From Lepidostoma basale (Eukaryota > Arthropoda > Insecta > Trichoptera > Lepidostomatidae): a DNA stretch of 64,000 nucleotides. A model generated the notes under the pieces. That model saw only the letters and a program-made list of their open reading frames with translations. It was not told where the DNA came from and did not search any database. Positions 31,706-42,064 of the stretch are shown in pieces. The stretch's first letter is position 1; each line of letters opens with the position of its first letter. The position numbers and the translations under genes are program-made. Location: assembly GCA_022606425.2 (NCBI GenBank), contig JAHDVF020001337.1, positions 299,563 through 363,562 of the forward strand, given 5' to 3'.

Positions 31706-31844
31706 TATACATAAAAAATAAATATAAAAAAACGATTAGTATTACGGAGAACCATAAAAGATTAGCGTCAAATTATTTTATAACGAAATCATTATGAAGA
31801 GTATGATGTTATGCGTATATCATAGTAAACATATTGTGAAGAAA

Positions 31845-32062
31845 TAATGATTAAAGCAGTATACGTTAACGATGTAAATGAGGTACGGAGTCGAGGTAGA
31901 CCGAGCAAAACATGGCATGACCAAATTTATCAAATTTTAAAGGTTGGTCATCTTAGAAGCTGGAAGAATCTAGATAGGTTTGTCAGGATAGAGTAGTGTG
32001 GCGGTCCATTCTCTCTGCCTACCCCTGCGGAGAAACGGCATGATGGTTTGTTGTTGTTATTG
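31845..32062 (+). mobile_element. Lin-A2 LINE, 3' fragment
   Basis: Codons for SRGRPSKTWHDQI and AGHLRSWKN, then CQDRVVWRSILSAYPCGET-like sequence with breaks, ending before GGTTTGTTGTTGTTA. About 40 bases are deleted after the HLRSW region. Confidence 0.75.
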
Positions 32063-32064
32063 TA

Positions 32065-32425
32065 ACATATTGTGAAATTTAAATGTGAGTCCAATCGTAT
32101 AAAATTCTGAAGGCATTACATGACGTTGCAATATAAACATTAAAAATAAAGTTAACCCCTATAATGAAATTTTGATTTTAAAATAATCATAGGAAACTGT
32201 ATCATTTTATAATAATACATTAGGTAATCAAAATAAAGAGTACGGCTACATAGTCTTGATGTCGGTATTTTGATAATATTCCGATAACTATGTTATATTG
32301 TAATACTTGTTTTTACTGTGAATTGATAACTGTTATAAATAAAAATAGTAAACTGTTAACTGTTGATAATAAATTTATCCAAAAAAATAATTTACCGTCA
32401 ACGAAACTTCTTAGAGGTAGTACAT
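32065..32425. other. AT-rich DNA
   Basis: No recognisable feature. Confidence 0.35.
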
Positions 32426-32429
32426 ATAT

Positions 32430-32780
32430 AGAATGAATATAGCATCACGCTATTCCTTCCTGACATACTTCTCTTGATTCCTCAACATTCATACCATGCC
32501 ATGCACAAAAGATTTCTCTGACCCTCGTGTGGCCGACATATTTTATTTGATAGATATGATAGTGCACAGTTTTCATCGGATTTCCAATATTTTTTGTTTG
32601 TTATCATGTACTTTATTTATCATTATTTAAATGTGTACAAGCCAACCTAAAGACCATTTATTTTTTTGTTCATAACACTTTCGTTTTCACAACATTCACT
32701 TCTTATATTTGCATTTGATACATAAATTAATAACATAATCTTCAAAGAACTTTAATTTCTTCTGCATTTATTCTACTACT
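32430..32780 (-). mobile_element. Lin-A LINE, two decayed minus-strand pieces
   Basis: 32430-32565 matches the 3' part (TTCCTGACATACTTCTCTTG, CTCGTGTGGCCGACAT) and 32650-32780 matches the segment upstream of it (CATTCACTTCTTATATTTGC, TTTCTTCTGCATTTATTCTA). They are in correct relative order with about 85 bases of foreign or mutated DNA between them, so they likely belong to one old copy. Confidence 0.7.
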
Positions 32781-32804
32781 ATACTTTCTGGAAAGAGTAC
32801 TGCC

Positions 32805-33213
32805 TCACTGATGCCGACATATTTGGAATTCTTCGAATGTGTGGATACTCTTATGATAGAGTGTCGAATGAAAACATAATAAGTGAATGCGGTGCGAATG
32901 ATGGTGTTTTGAAAAAAATAATGAAAGGATCATTAAGATGGTTTGGACACATGGAAAGAATGAATGAAGAAAGAGTGGTAAAAAAGTATATATTAACGAT
33001 GTAAATGGAACCAGAAATCGATCAAATAAATCAAATATTGAATATCGGCCATGTGAGGAGCCAGATAAATGGACGCACGTGCATTACACGATGTATGAAT
33101 GTTGAGGAAGCGAGAGAAATATGTCAGGAAAGAATAGTATGGCAGTCCATTCTTTCTGCCTACCCCTTCGGGGAGACGGCGTGATGGTTAGTTAGTTAAT
33201 TAGTTTTCTGGGA
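32805..33213 (+). mobile_element. Lin-A LINE, C-terminal fragment
   Basis: The plus strand reads LRMCGYSYDRVSNEN-like codons, ECGANDGVLKKIMKGSLRWF, GHMERMNEERVVKKY, a frameshift near 32985, then QINQILNIGHV, CMNVEEAREICQERIVWQ and SILSAYPFGETA, stop, and the GTTAGTTAATTAGTT tail. It faces the previous piece tail-out, forming an inverted pair. Confidence 0.85.
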
Positions 33214-33344
33214 GACTCGTAAGTTTTATCTTAATTTCATATCGATGTTGTATTTTTATTTACCGTTTTGTGCCCAAATTGGTTGCCTAAATGTTTTTCA
33301 TTCGTCCTGTCTCATTTGTATTAAAATGCAAATATATTAATAAA

Positions 33345-33395
33345 ATCTTTTTTGCCAGTTCCATTCTTCGCTTCCATACATAAATGTATCATATA
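33345..33395 (-). mobile_element. Lin-A LINE scrap
   Basis: TTTTGCCAGTTCCATTCTTC and GCTTCCATACATAA match the WNWQK codon region (compare 29070-29105). Only about 50 bases. Confidence 0.6.
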
Positions 33396-33499
33396 CATTC
33401 TTAAATAATTGTTTCTCTGTCTCAGTAATAAGTAGTTAATGTAATAATCGCAGTGTTCCATTTCATAATAGCTTTTTAATGTAATGTCGTGTGTAGTTG

Positions 33500-33620
33500 A
33501 GAGCTCCTGTTAGGGCGCCGTTTCGATCTCGCGGGCGGCGAGGAGTGGCGCACGGTGGCGCGGCGGCTGCAGCGAATGGCGCCCCGCGCAGTCACACCGC
33601 GCCTAATGGGTTAACTACGG
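33500..33620. other. GC-rich islet
   Basis: About 100 bases of very high GC (CGCGGGCGGCGAGGAGTGG, GGCGCGGCGGCTGCAGCG) in a window otherwise about one-third GC. One plus frame is open from GAGCTCCTG to TAA with Ala-rich coding, but no start or splice site supports it. Unique here. Confidence 0.4.
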
Positions 33621-33764
33621 GCCTAGAAGAATCGTAAAGGAGGAAGAGCGATGATTTATTTTATGGCGCCGTGTAGAATGATATTAAATAAGGATACAAG
33701 GCAACCTTCCATGCCGGGCATATCTAATTTTACGACGTATTTGTTGAAATTTCCTACACCTTTG

Positions 33765-33915
33765 ATGTTATTCTATCTACGCCATCACTTTGTATTGTAG
33801 AATCACATTTGAATATTATATTAAACGTTGTATTTTCACAAAAAAGTTGCGCTTTTCACCAACATGTTTCGAACTGCAGATATCCTTCCTCAGTATAGAA
33901 AATTAAACAACAAAA
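33765..33915. repeat. Pal-C half element
   Basis: TTATTCTATCTACGCCATCA, CTTTGTATTGT, then CACCAACATGTTTCGAACTG and TCCTTCCTCAGTAT. The minus-sense arm has CTGAGGA, A, GGA, a loop, TTC, GAAA, ACATGT, T. Confidence 0.7.
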
Positions 33916-34059
33916 TTAGACAAAATCTTTATTTATATAATAAATTAAAGAAGATTAGAGGAGTTAAGACTTGAAGTGAAAATCATTTGTTTGTTTGTAA
34001 TATATTCATAATTTTAAATGTCTTTTTTAAATAATATTAAATCTCAAGGTTGTTTCAAC

Positions 34060-34215
34060 AACAACAACAATACACCATCACGCCGTTTCCCCGGAGGGGT
34101 AGCCTGAGAGAATGGACCACCACACTACTTGATTCTGACATACCCTCTTTAGCTTCCTCCATATTCATACAGCGAGTCATACACGTACGTCGATTTTTCC
34201 GATTTCTAAAATGGC
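34060..34215 (-). mobile_element. Lin-A LINE, 3' fragment
   Basis: The tail appears as (CAA)n rather than (TAAC)n, then CATCACGCCGTTTCCCC, GACATACCCTCTTTAGCTTC and CGTCGATTTTTCCGATTTC. Diverged, the coding part is broken. Confidence 0.75.
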
Positions 34216-34219
34216 CGAT

Positions 34220-35035
34220 CATTTAAATTTAATCATAATGGTTGTTTTATGTTACATTTATAAAACCACGCTATCTTTACTAAACTTTTGATTCTAAATC
34301 TTCTTAAATGAGGTGGTTAGTAAATTTCGATAAGTTATTATTAAATATGTTATATCCAAGTAATAATCAAAATCTCTCCACTATATTCGCCATAATGTTG
34401 TGTGGCGGATTCATTGAATAATGTTTTTTGTGTGTACTTTGGTTGTATACAAAGTTTTAAAAAACACTGTTCATAATCATTATCATTTACTTAAGTGGAA
34501 GTAAATTGGTGACTGTGATCTTTATAAAATCAAAAGTGTTTTGGTGATTCCATGACGCCAGCAGTCTTCCAGTAACCCAATCAAACAATCTGTTTGATTG
34601 GGTTCCTGGAGAAGATATCGGATCAAAATTGCTTTATCACACATGTTCCAATCAGCTTGCACTATCAATTTAATTATTCTAATAGATGTTTGCTAAATTC
34701 AAACCGTTATCTAATGCATTGGATTTAATCGGACCTAATCCGAATTCGGCAAATCGATTACTGAAATTACGATTCCGGGGCTTCTCTCCTACCGCGGCAC
34801 GGAGCAATACAAAGCACCCGAACAGCGTGCAAGAAGCGACCGATAATACTCCTGATATACACCTAGCCTGCACGCGACAGCTTAACACCCACTGGGTAGG
34901 AGTAAGTGCAGACTTAGCATAAACCACCAACACGTCACTATACATACATTGACGGGAAACGTGCAAAAGGGTGTAACAATCAAAAATATAAAAAAAAATA
35001 CACAAAATTATAATCCGAAAGTTTCGAAAAAAAAC
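34220..35035. other. Mixed unique DNA
   Basis: 34375-34470 has a Pal-C outer end (ACTATATTCGCCATAATG). 34560-34610 has a small perfect hairpin (AACCCAATCAAACA and TGTTTGATTGGGTT). 34680-34920 is GC-richer with open frames on both strands (34686-34922 plus, 34679-35005 minus) but without a known motif. Confidence 0.35.
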
Positions 35036-35153
35036 ATAAACTAACTAACTAACTAACCATCACGCCGTCTCCCCGAAAGGGTAGGCAGAAATAATGGACT
35101 GCCACACTTTTCTTTCCTGACATATTTCTCTCGCTTCCTCAACATTCATACAT

Positions 35154-35459
35154 TCTTTACAGCTTCGAAGAGATGGACATCTAATAACCCATATCTTCAG
35201 ATTAATTAGGGGATACTTTGAGAACTCGGCCGTACTGGAGGATGTTGGTCTTTTTGTCCCCGATAGATATCTCCGACAGCGACAGCACAGATTGTTTTAC
35301 CTACCGGCCGCCAGAACCAATCTGCCTCTGGTGACACCGGTGGGAAGAGCAATTAGTCTGCTGAACGCGGTCTCCTCGGAGATCGACGTCTTTCATGTTA
35401 GTGAAAGTACGTTCAGGGGGCAAATACTATTGACTTTAGAAAGTATCTTGTCTTCCTAA
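35154..35459 (+). pseudogene. Lin-J reverse transcriptase, C-terminal fragment
   Basis: Open to TAA at 35457-35459. Contains LRRDGHLITHIFRLIRGYF, LEDVGLFVPDRYLRQRQHRL, FYLPAARTNLPLVTPVGRA and ISLLNAVSSEIDVFH. The pattern R..LF..P.ARTNL...P..R...LLN is typical of the C-terminal tail of Jockey/CR1-type LINE polymerases in insects. The endonuclease and RT core are absent because of 5' truncation. Confidence 0.85.
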
Positions 35460-35601
35460 TGTCGAACCATCTCTAATGCGTTCCTGGTACTTTGTTGTAT
35501 TATAATAATATTTTACCTGTACTTAATAGATGCCTTAAATATTTTACTGTTTGTAATGTCTATTGAGTTAATAAACTGATTTGATTTGATTTGATTTGAT
35601 A
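35154..35601 (+). mobile_element. Lin-J LINE (Jockey/CR1-like), 3' end, inserted in Lin-A
   Basis: 5'-truncated LINE with 101 codons of ORF2, a 3' UTR of about 120 bases and a (GATTT)n tail at 35576-35600. ATACAT at 35148-35153 is repeated at 35602-35607 as the target-site duplication. Its insertion postdates the host Lin-A copy. Another 3' UTR piece is at 13687-13800. Confidence 0.9.
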
Positions 35602-36002
35602 ATACATCGTGTCATGCACGCGCGTCGATTTCTCCGACTCCTTACATGGCTGACATTCAATATTTGATTTATTTGATCGTGCCACGTTTTCCTCGGTCTT
35701 CCTTGATTTCTGGTTCCATTTACATCGTTAATATATAATTTTTTTACCATTCTTTCTTCATTCATTCTTTCCATATGTCCAAACCATCTTAATGATCCTT
35801 TCATTTTTTTGTTCATAACACCATCATTTGCACCGCATTCACTTCTTATATTTTCATTCGACACTCTATCATACACAGAGTATCCACACATTCGTCTAAG
35901 AGATAAAAAAAAACATTTATTTTATAAACATAAATATAATGAAACTAAAGCAATAGAATTATTGATTGACGGACAAATTTTAATCAAAAACAGTACTTCT
36001 TC

Positions 36003-36155
36003 TTCTTCAAGTGCCCTGTCGGGTCCCCCCAACGTTGGCGATCACCTCGGCGAACCCGTCCTTGAACAGCTGAATAGCTCCTCCACACTTCGGATGCCGG
36101 TCCACTCACTCACGTTTCGCAGCCAGGACATCTGTCTCCTACGGGTATAAAGAGT
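36003..36155 (-). mobile_element. Lin-B LINE, 3' fragment
   Basis: CTTCTTCAAGTGCCCTGTCG, GGATGCCGGTCCACTCACTC, CGCAGCCAGGACATCTG are complements of the Lin-B 3' end (RQTSWL.N..EWTGI codons). It joins Pal-A at GGTATAAAGAGTACTG, a junction also found at 44620. Confidence 0.8.
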
Positions 36156-36310
36156 ACTGATTAATTATAACAGTTTATTGTTTCTTGAACAATGATGTTT
36201 AACTCTATAGTAAATAATTAATACGAATGAAAACGTCAGTTTTCTTGAAGTTTTATTATATTTTATGTGAATGACATGTTTCGCCTGTCTAAGGCATTAT
36301 CGAAGTCGAT
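36155..36310. repeat. Pal-A element, left arm
   Basis: TTTATTGTTTCTTGAACAATG, AATTAATACGAATGAAAACG, AGTTTTATTATATTTTATG, GACATGTTTCGCCTGTCTAA. In minus sense the inner arm shows ATAAT, GCCT/AGGC hairpin, GAAA, ACATGT, C. Confidence 0.8.
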
Positions 36311-36639
36311 CCTGTAATTACATACCCTAGAACACCTAGAGCAGGGAAAACCTTGGCAGTGGAACCGCCACCGTTTTCCAATGGTCTCTCCTTTCGTCCT
36401 CTCCTCTTTTCTGGGATGTCATCTCAGTGCTGTGCTTCGAAGACTTGCGTTTTTCTATATTATATAATACACTGTTATTCTACATATATTATAAAACTAA
36501 TCTTCTTCAGTATTTTCCTAGAATTCACTATCAATGTTGGTCCTTTAAATGTTTCGTTAAAATTTACATTATTTGGTGAGCAAACAAAGTTTGAAAAGCT
36601 CCGAGTGTATTTTTAATATACTTCTTTTTATTGTTTTAT
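36311..36639. other. Unique DNA
   Basis: No recognised gene or repeat. Confidence 0.3.
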
Positions 36640-36860
36640 GGCATCCTTTTACACTCGACTTTATCGTATGCTGGATGCATAACATAATTCCAAGTTGTAG
36701 GTTTAAACTCTTCCCGTAGGGTTCTTCTCCAAGTGGCTCTAGGGTATGCCTCGCTTCCTCTTTCCACCTATATGGGGACCAGTCTAGTGCGCCCTGAGCG
36801 ACGGATGCTTGGTTCCGTCTCAAGGCGTGATCGTATTATAGCCTATGCCTAGCTGCTTAT
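36640..36860 (-). mobile_element. LINE 3' fragment (family Lin-I)
   Basis: The minus frame begins MRRNQASVAQGALDWSPYRW, a weak match to the R...I...AL.W.P.G..KRGRP region that ends many insect LINE proteins, and then runs through EEARHTLEPL and GKSLNLQLGIM. No second copy in the window. Confidence 0.45.
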
Positions 36861-36939
36861 TCTCTGATTGGTCTTTCCCCTGCCATAATTCAGTATTCGA
36901 CACTGCGTGGCGGGAAAAAGATCTTTAAAATCAATTGTG

Positions 36940-37680
36940 TATGATTTAATATTATAATAAACACATTTAAATTTATAGTACATTGTTTTGGCTGAAACAC
37001 AATTATACTTTAACATTAGAAACTGTTAAATTAAAAAACCTTGTTTTGTGTATTACTATTTTTCGCGACAGCTGTTTCGTCAACCTAAGTTGACATCATC
37101 AGGTGTTACAATAATATATCAAATGTCAAATTTTCCTGTTTTTTCGAACCTTTATGTGTATTTGTTCCAACAATTTTCTATAAATATTTTAAAAATGTTA
37201 AATTAAATAGCTTTGTTTTTGTATCACAATTGTATTTAATTTTATGCGACAGCTGTTTCATCAGCCTATGTTGACATCATCACTATTATTATTGTAACAC
37301 CTGATGATGTCAACATAGGTGATGAAACAGCTGTCGCGTAAAATAAAATACAATTGTGATACAAAAACAAAGTTTTTTTTAATTTAACAGTTTTAAAATG
37401 TTTAGGTATCACAGGATTTCGGCCCTAACAATGGACTATTTAATATACTTATTAATATACTATGAATATATCCAAATTAATAAGTAAAACAAACTACTCA
37501 ATATTTTGGATCAAATACACATAAAGGTTCAAAAATCACGAAAATTTGACATTTGATATATTATTGTAACACCGTATGATGTCAAAATAGGTTGACAAAA
37601 TAGCTGTCGCAAAAAACAGAAATATAACATAGAACAAAGTTGTTTAATTTAACAGTTTATATTTTAATTTATTATTGAAG
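36940..37680. repeat. Pal-D cluster, nested copies
   Basis: At least five Pal-D arms: 37070-37110 and 37250-37285 (minus sense), 37297-37339 and 37565-37610 (plus sense), plus the outer repeats AACAGTTTAAAATG and AAACAAAGTTTTTT. The central pair 37190-37400 is a complete palindrome (GCGACAGCTGTTTCATCAGC and its complement). The flanking arms form an outer, older copy into which it probably inserted. Confidence 0.8.
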
Positions 37681-38325
37681 TTCTGGGCCTAGGCAAAAAA
37701 ATTTGTTATTGTACTATTTTTCTTTAAAATCCAAAACAAATTTGCATTATTAGTAATATTTCAGGAATGCTTATTAAATAAAACCAGAAAAGTATTTGTA
37801 AAATATACTTATTTATTTATGCTTCTGAGGAGTTAACTCTTTTTCCTTTTCGATTTCGATAAGAATCCGTTCGTATTTTTTATGTAACGGGGTGGTAGAA
37901 TTTCAGATGGTTTCGCTCTGTTGGGAGTTCCAAGCGCGCCAGAGTGTGCCGAATTCGGGACTCGGGGTCTATCTACGTGGAAAATTATATTTCAGACTCG
38001 TAAAGGGAACCCCTCTAGGGTCCGCCTCCTAAAATTAAGGGTGCTGGTTTTTCGGAAAATGTTAATCAAATTTCGCTTCAGTGATTCACAGGAAGAATAA
38101 TGATGAATGAAGCAGGTGGAAGTTACAATATACGTGAGATTTGTGTACTAAATTTAAAAATCAATTACTAGTTGAATTACAGGATCAATTTTTTTAACGT
38201 AGGTACCTTACATTTAAACAAAGTTTCGTGTTTAAAAATAATCTCGTTATCTTATTAAAATATGAGAAAATAATGAAATTAAAAAGTTACGAAAATTCAC
38301 CTATAAAGTATAATAATTTAGAGTT
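37681..38325. other. Unique DNA
   Basis: 37880-38110 is GC-richer (TTGGGAGTTCCAAGCGCGCC) and not repeated. No frame with a known domain. Confidence 0.3.
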
Positions 38326-38327
38326 TT

Positions 38328-38560
38328 TAACGGTCTTCGTTCCAGAGTAGTAGTGGATATGACTGCCACATCAAAGGTCCCGGGTTTGATTCCCTGAGAT
38401 GAATATATTCTCGGAAAATAACCCAAAGGTAGGGCGGTTAATGTTGTAGTTTTCCCTTTGTTTTCCTCATTTTTTTGTTACTAAATCTCATGATATGTAG
38501 TAGGTAGATAGTCTATCGCCATTTTTATTGTAACAAAATTTTAACGAGACCAAAGATACG
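38328..38560. mobile_element. SINE1, rearranged copy
   Basis: The plus-oriented head at 38328-38400 (GGTCCCGGGTTTGATTCCC) is followed by foreign sequence and then a minus-oriented body piece at 38486-38560 (AGGTAGATAGTCTATCGCC). Either two SINE fragments or one internally inverted copy. Confidence 0.6.
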
Positions 38561-38679
38561 GGATTTAACAAAAATTACACAAAAATATTTTAAGAAAGAT
38601 TTCACAAGAATATTTTAATTATTTACATATAATACTACGCTAGGCGCCGTAGAATTGTAGTTTTTGTTTGTTTTTATAA

Positions 38680-38790
38680 CTCATGCGATGGTCTAGTCAA
38701 TAGAATACTTGACTTTTGTTTCCAAGAACATGGGCTCGATTTGAGGCACGACTCAAATTAGAATTAAATTTTTTAAACTCAAATCGCTTT
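38680..38790 (+). mobile_element. SINE2, diverged head
   Basis: GCGATGGTCTAGTCAATAG (box A), TACTTGACTTTTGTTTCC, AACATGGGCTCGATTTG (box B) follow the SINE2 head order. The body is not recognisable, so it could also be an independent tRNA-like relic. Confidence 0.5.
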
Positions 38791-39285
38791 AAAAAATGGT
38801 TTAAATTAAATTTCTTGAATAAGTTAAAAATATCTGTTTATGTAGTAACTGTTTAATGAAAACTGTTTTTTTAACAATATTTGAGTATATATTTAATACA
38901 CATATTTTTTCTTCTATTTTTCCGCCTTAAGCGTTGCTGCAGGACTTCCGCCATTTTAAAATCAGCCGCCATTTACCTAAACAGCCATTAAATGGCGAAG
39001 GTGTATCGGGGGAATACCTAAGACACAGAAATGAGAGAAAAGAAAGATTATCTCCCTGTCGATGAATATTATTCTTGTATTTCTGGGAAGAAACCTTTTC
39101 TATAATATTAATTATTAACATAGTGAGTAAAACTGGATCTCTTCAATGGTATTTTTTTATGTAATTAAATGTAAATTTAGTCTTCACGTTTTTACGAAGA
39201 TATTCAATTTATAAATGAGAGATATAGAGGCCTATTTAATTACAGATTTTTTTTTAAGTACTCTGGCAAGCAATACGATTCAACC
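38791..39285. other. AT-rich DNA
   Basis: No recognised gene or repeat. Confidence 0.35.
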
Positions 39286-39289
39286 CGTT

Positions 39290-39422
39290 TTCTTCTTCCT
39301 AAGCCTATTCCTGTCCACTCCTGGACAAAGGCCTCCTCCATTCGCTTTCATGTCGTTCTGTCCTGTGCAGACTGCGTCCAGGTTATTCCGACGTGTCTGT
39401 TCAGATCATCCTTCCACCGTAG
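39290..39422 (-). mobile_element. Lin-E LINE, 3' end
   Basis: CTGTCCACTCCTGGACAAAG, GCCTCCTCCATTCGCTTTC and TTATTCCGACGTGTCTGTTC match 59935-60030 closely in the same orientation. Confidence 0.8.
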
Positions 39423-39790
39423 TCGGTGGAAGGATGATAGTAGTACCACCACTGCTCCGGGTACTCTCGGCGTAGGCGTCCCCTAGAGTTTGTCCCCTCG
39501 GTCATACCCTCCATTATGGCATGCAAGAGGCCTTCTTGACGTATTACATGGCCGAGCCATCTCGCACGCCTTTCGGACAAGGTCCTGAGCAGGTGCTTTC
39601 CTCCTTCGATTATTTGAAGAACCTCCTCGTTCGTGATGTGGTCTCTCCAGGAAATTCCTAATAGTCTTTTATAGGACCACATCTCAAAAGCCTCTAGTTT
39701 CCGTTTATATCGTTCGGATAGGCACCATGTCTCGCAGCCGTACATCAAGATACTCCATACATTGGTCTTGATGAGGAGTATTCTCAGTTT
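39423..39790 (-). mobile_element. LINE C-terminal fragment related to Lin-B
   Basis: The minus frame 39401-39748 opens MMYGCETWCLSERYKRKLEA, then FEMWSYKRLLGISWRDHITN, EEVLQIIEGGKHLLRTL and RARWLGHVIRQEGLLHAI. Same post-RT region as Lin-B but a distinct lineage. A short inverted repeat (TCCTTCCACC and GGTGGAAGGA) sits at its join to Lin-E. Confidence 0.85.
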
Positions 39791-39954
39791 TAGGTCTATT
39801 TTATTTGATTCTATTACAACAATGTACGTTTACTTAAAGTTCCACTTATTTAATGGATATTACATTTTAAGGACTACTAAGGAATTAACGAAAAGCGAAA
39901 CATATTATATTATTTATTTTGATGTTAGACTTCGTTTAACGCGTTTAGTAGGGG

Positions 39955-40140
39955 TAAAATTTAGAGCTGCGCGCACCTTGTTACGGAAGTGCGACATGCT
40001 GAAGTAAGCCATCAATGATAAATAACGACCGGATATTTCATGCGAAATGCAAAAACATGTCATGGAACAAGACATGAATGAAGCTAGTCATAAACGGTTT
40101 CAAATTCAATATTACCTAAAAACTTACAAAATGTTGCGCA
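39955..40140 (-). repeat. Dispersed repeat R2, copy 2
   Basis: Inverted relative to 30830-31080: AGCCATCAATGATAAATAAC, CAAAAACATGTCATGGAACA and AGACATGAATGAAGC. The region next to it (TTTAGAGCTGCGCGCACC) is also shared, more weakly. Confidence 0.7.
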
Positions 40141-40227
40141 ACATTATTTATCAAAACTTTTTAATGGGAAGATCAGCCTGTCTTAAATATATAAGTGCAA
40201 TAATTCAAATATTTAAAATATAAATCA

Positions 40228-40480
40228 CAAGTCGTGGCCGAATGGTAAGTGCACTGACTGCCACCCCGAGGGTTCCGGGTTCGATTCCCGGCGAGGGCAG
40301 TGTGATTGTCATACTGTATTTGATCTAGTGTAGAGTTTACGCGATAATGGAATGGCGATAGATTGACTACATATCACATGTCACGAGAAACTCTATGAGA
40401 GCTATAATACTGTATACATCGATTTGGCTCTTGCTGTCATGATGTGAAGAGCGATTCAACAATGTAATAATAATATTTTT
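40228..40480 (+). mobile_element. SINE1, full length
   Basis: The head AAGTCGTGGCCGAATGGTAA resembles the 5' half of a serine tRNA. Box B GGGTTCGATTCCC is perfect. Body and tail (GAGCGATTCAACAATGTAAT) complete. Confidence 0.9.
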
Positions 40481-40484
40481 TATT

Positions 40485-41598
40485 ACTTAAATTACACGAT
40501 GAAGATAGCCATCGATAACAGAATTCGTTTTTCCCACGTTGTGTATTGAAAAATTTATCAGTGACAAACTCGAGTTTAAAAACTTAAGTGTTTTTTTTCG
40601 TTTTGTTACGCCAAAAAAGTATGACTTTTCAAATCAACTTTCCATTCTACGGTTTCCTAAACGTCTCAACATGAAAATGTTTAGCAAATAAAGTAGATAA
40701 AATTTACAGCTCGACATTTTAAAAATAATTTTAAACCAGAACTCAGATGTATATCATTACAAAACACACAGTATACATAGGTTATGTTTGCCCCTGAACT
40801 GATTCTGGTTAGGCATTCACAAATAAATATAATGTACATCAACGGTTGAAAATACAGAAAATTATCTAAACAAGCGATGAATTTTCATGTTCAGTGATCC
40901 AGCCGGCAGAATGGAGAAACTCCAAAAGAGTTTTGTTAGTTTCATAATTGAAAACATTTAAAATGATAATTTATTTTTATATGATCGACAAAAATAAGTT
41001 TTATTGTATGATTTTTTTAATGTACTGTTACTGCCAACAAAATACATAAAATGTTTTCATTCTTTGAAATTTATTGCTGTCATTGTATAATTACATTTTT
41101 TATAAAATTTTATCTATGAAGCACGATTAATTTTTTTTAATATCTTGAAATTCCTATTATTATTTAATTATATATACGATATTAAATAGATCATAAGCTA
41201 CGTTATAACTATTGTATACTGAAATAAAAAGTCACGTTTTCTAATAATTTTAAGAAGAGCAATTGAGGTATTCGATTATAATTGTTGGCATTCTACATCC
41301 TAGGATAACGATGCAACCAACAACAGGTTTTCAGACCAATAAAAAAAAGATGTAGAATAATGTAAATATATTTTAAAAAGATTAGTTTTCATAGTAGATG
41401 TTTTTGAACTGTTTGAAAAAGCACCTCCTTACTGATATTATTAAATTTGGAATCCTTGGAATACCAAGATATAACGAAGGTTGGTTTCTAAGCCAACCTC
41501 CGTTTTCTCTGCTTATTATTGATTTTTTAAACTCTTTCTTAACTATATAGTAATATTTTTCCAAACGAGTTGTGATATGATTTAAATTATAAATAATA
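40485..41598. other. AT-rich unique DNA
   Basis: No recognised gene, LINE or SINE in about 1.1 kb. Intron-like. Confidence 0.4.
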
Positions 41599-41599
41599 A

Positions 41600-41762
41600 A
41601 TTAAGAAACGTAAAATAATCCATTGTTTTGGCTGTAACACTACGACACATCAAAAATGTTAAAATATAAAACGCCGTGTTGACATCATGAGGTTTTACAA
41701 AAAAAATATGTGGCGAAAAATTAAAAAAAATGTGATAGCGTTTTTTATTTTCACAGTTGAAA
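41600..41762. repeat. Pal-D, degenerate
   Basis: CCATTGTTTTGGCTGTAACA and GTTGACATCATGAGGTTTTA with the outer AACAGTT-like ends. The ACAGCTGT core is lost. Confidence 0.5.
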
Positions 41763-41764
41763 AG

Positions 41765-42060
41765 TAAAGTGATTAAATAAAATAGTAACATAATTTTTAT
41801 ATTTGTATCTAAACCACATTCTTTTCTTAACACCAACCGGTTTCGCTCCCGCCAGAGCTTCGTCAGGATGAGATAAAACACCAAACATTTGATTTTATTT
41901 GTTGAGTTTATTTTCTCACCCTAGCGAAGCTCGGGAGGGTACGAAACCGGTTAGTGTTAACATATGAAGTGGTTTAGATACACATATTAAAAGTATATTA
42001 TTACTTTATTTAATAATGTCACAACACAAACGAAGTGCTTCATACGATAATTTAGTAAAA
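41765..42060. repeat. Pal-E palindromic element, full length
   Basis: Inner arms 41831-41870 (minus sense) and 41916-41957 (plus sense). The minus arm is canonical: CATC, CTGACGA, A, GCTCT/GGGAGC, GAAA, ACCGGT, T, GGTG. The outer right end AACGAAGTGCTTCATACGAT matches 4145-4170 inverted. Confidence 0.8.
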
Positions 42061-42064
42061 TGAT

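Larger units (their letters stand above)
35036..35905 (-). mobile_element. Lin-A LINE, C-terminal fragment split by Lin-J
   Basis: Tail and 3' end at 35036-35153, remainder at 35602-35905. Without the insert the two halves join in register at the ATTCATACAT site seen uninterrupted at 26119. The upstream half reads CGYSVYDRVSNENIRSEC, RWFGHMERMNEERMVKKLY and GRPRKTWHDQINQIL, SRRNRRACMTRC, open until the insert. Confidence 0.9.

Noticed and set aside
34679..35005. Overlapping open frames on both strands (108 and 78 codons)
   Set aside because: Open on both strands because of local base composition; no domain or exon signals.
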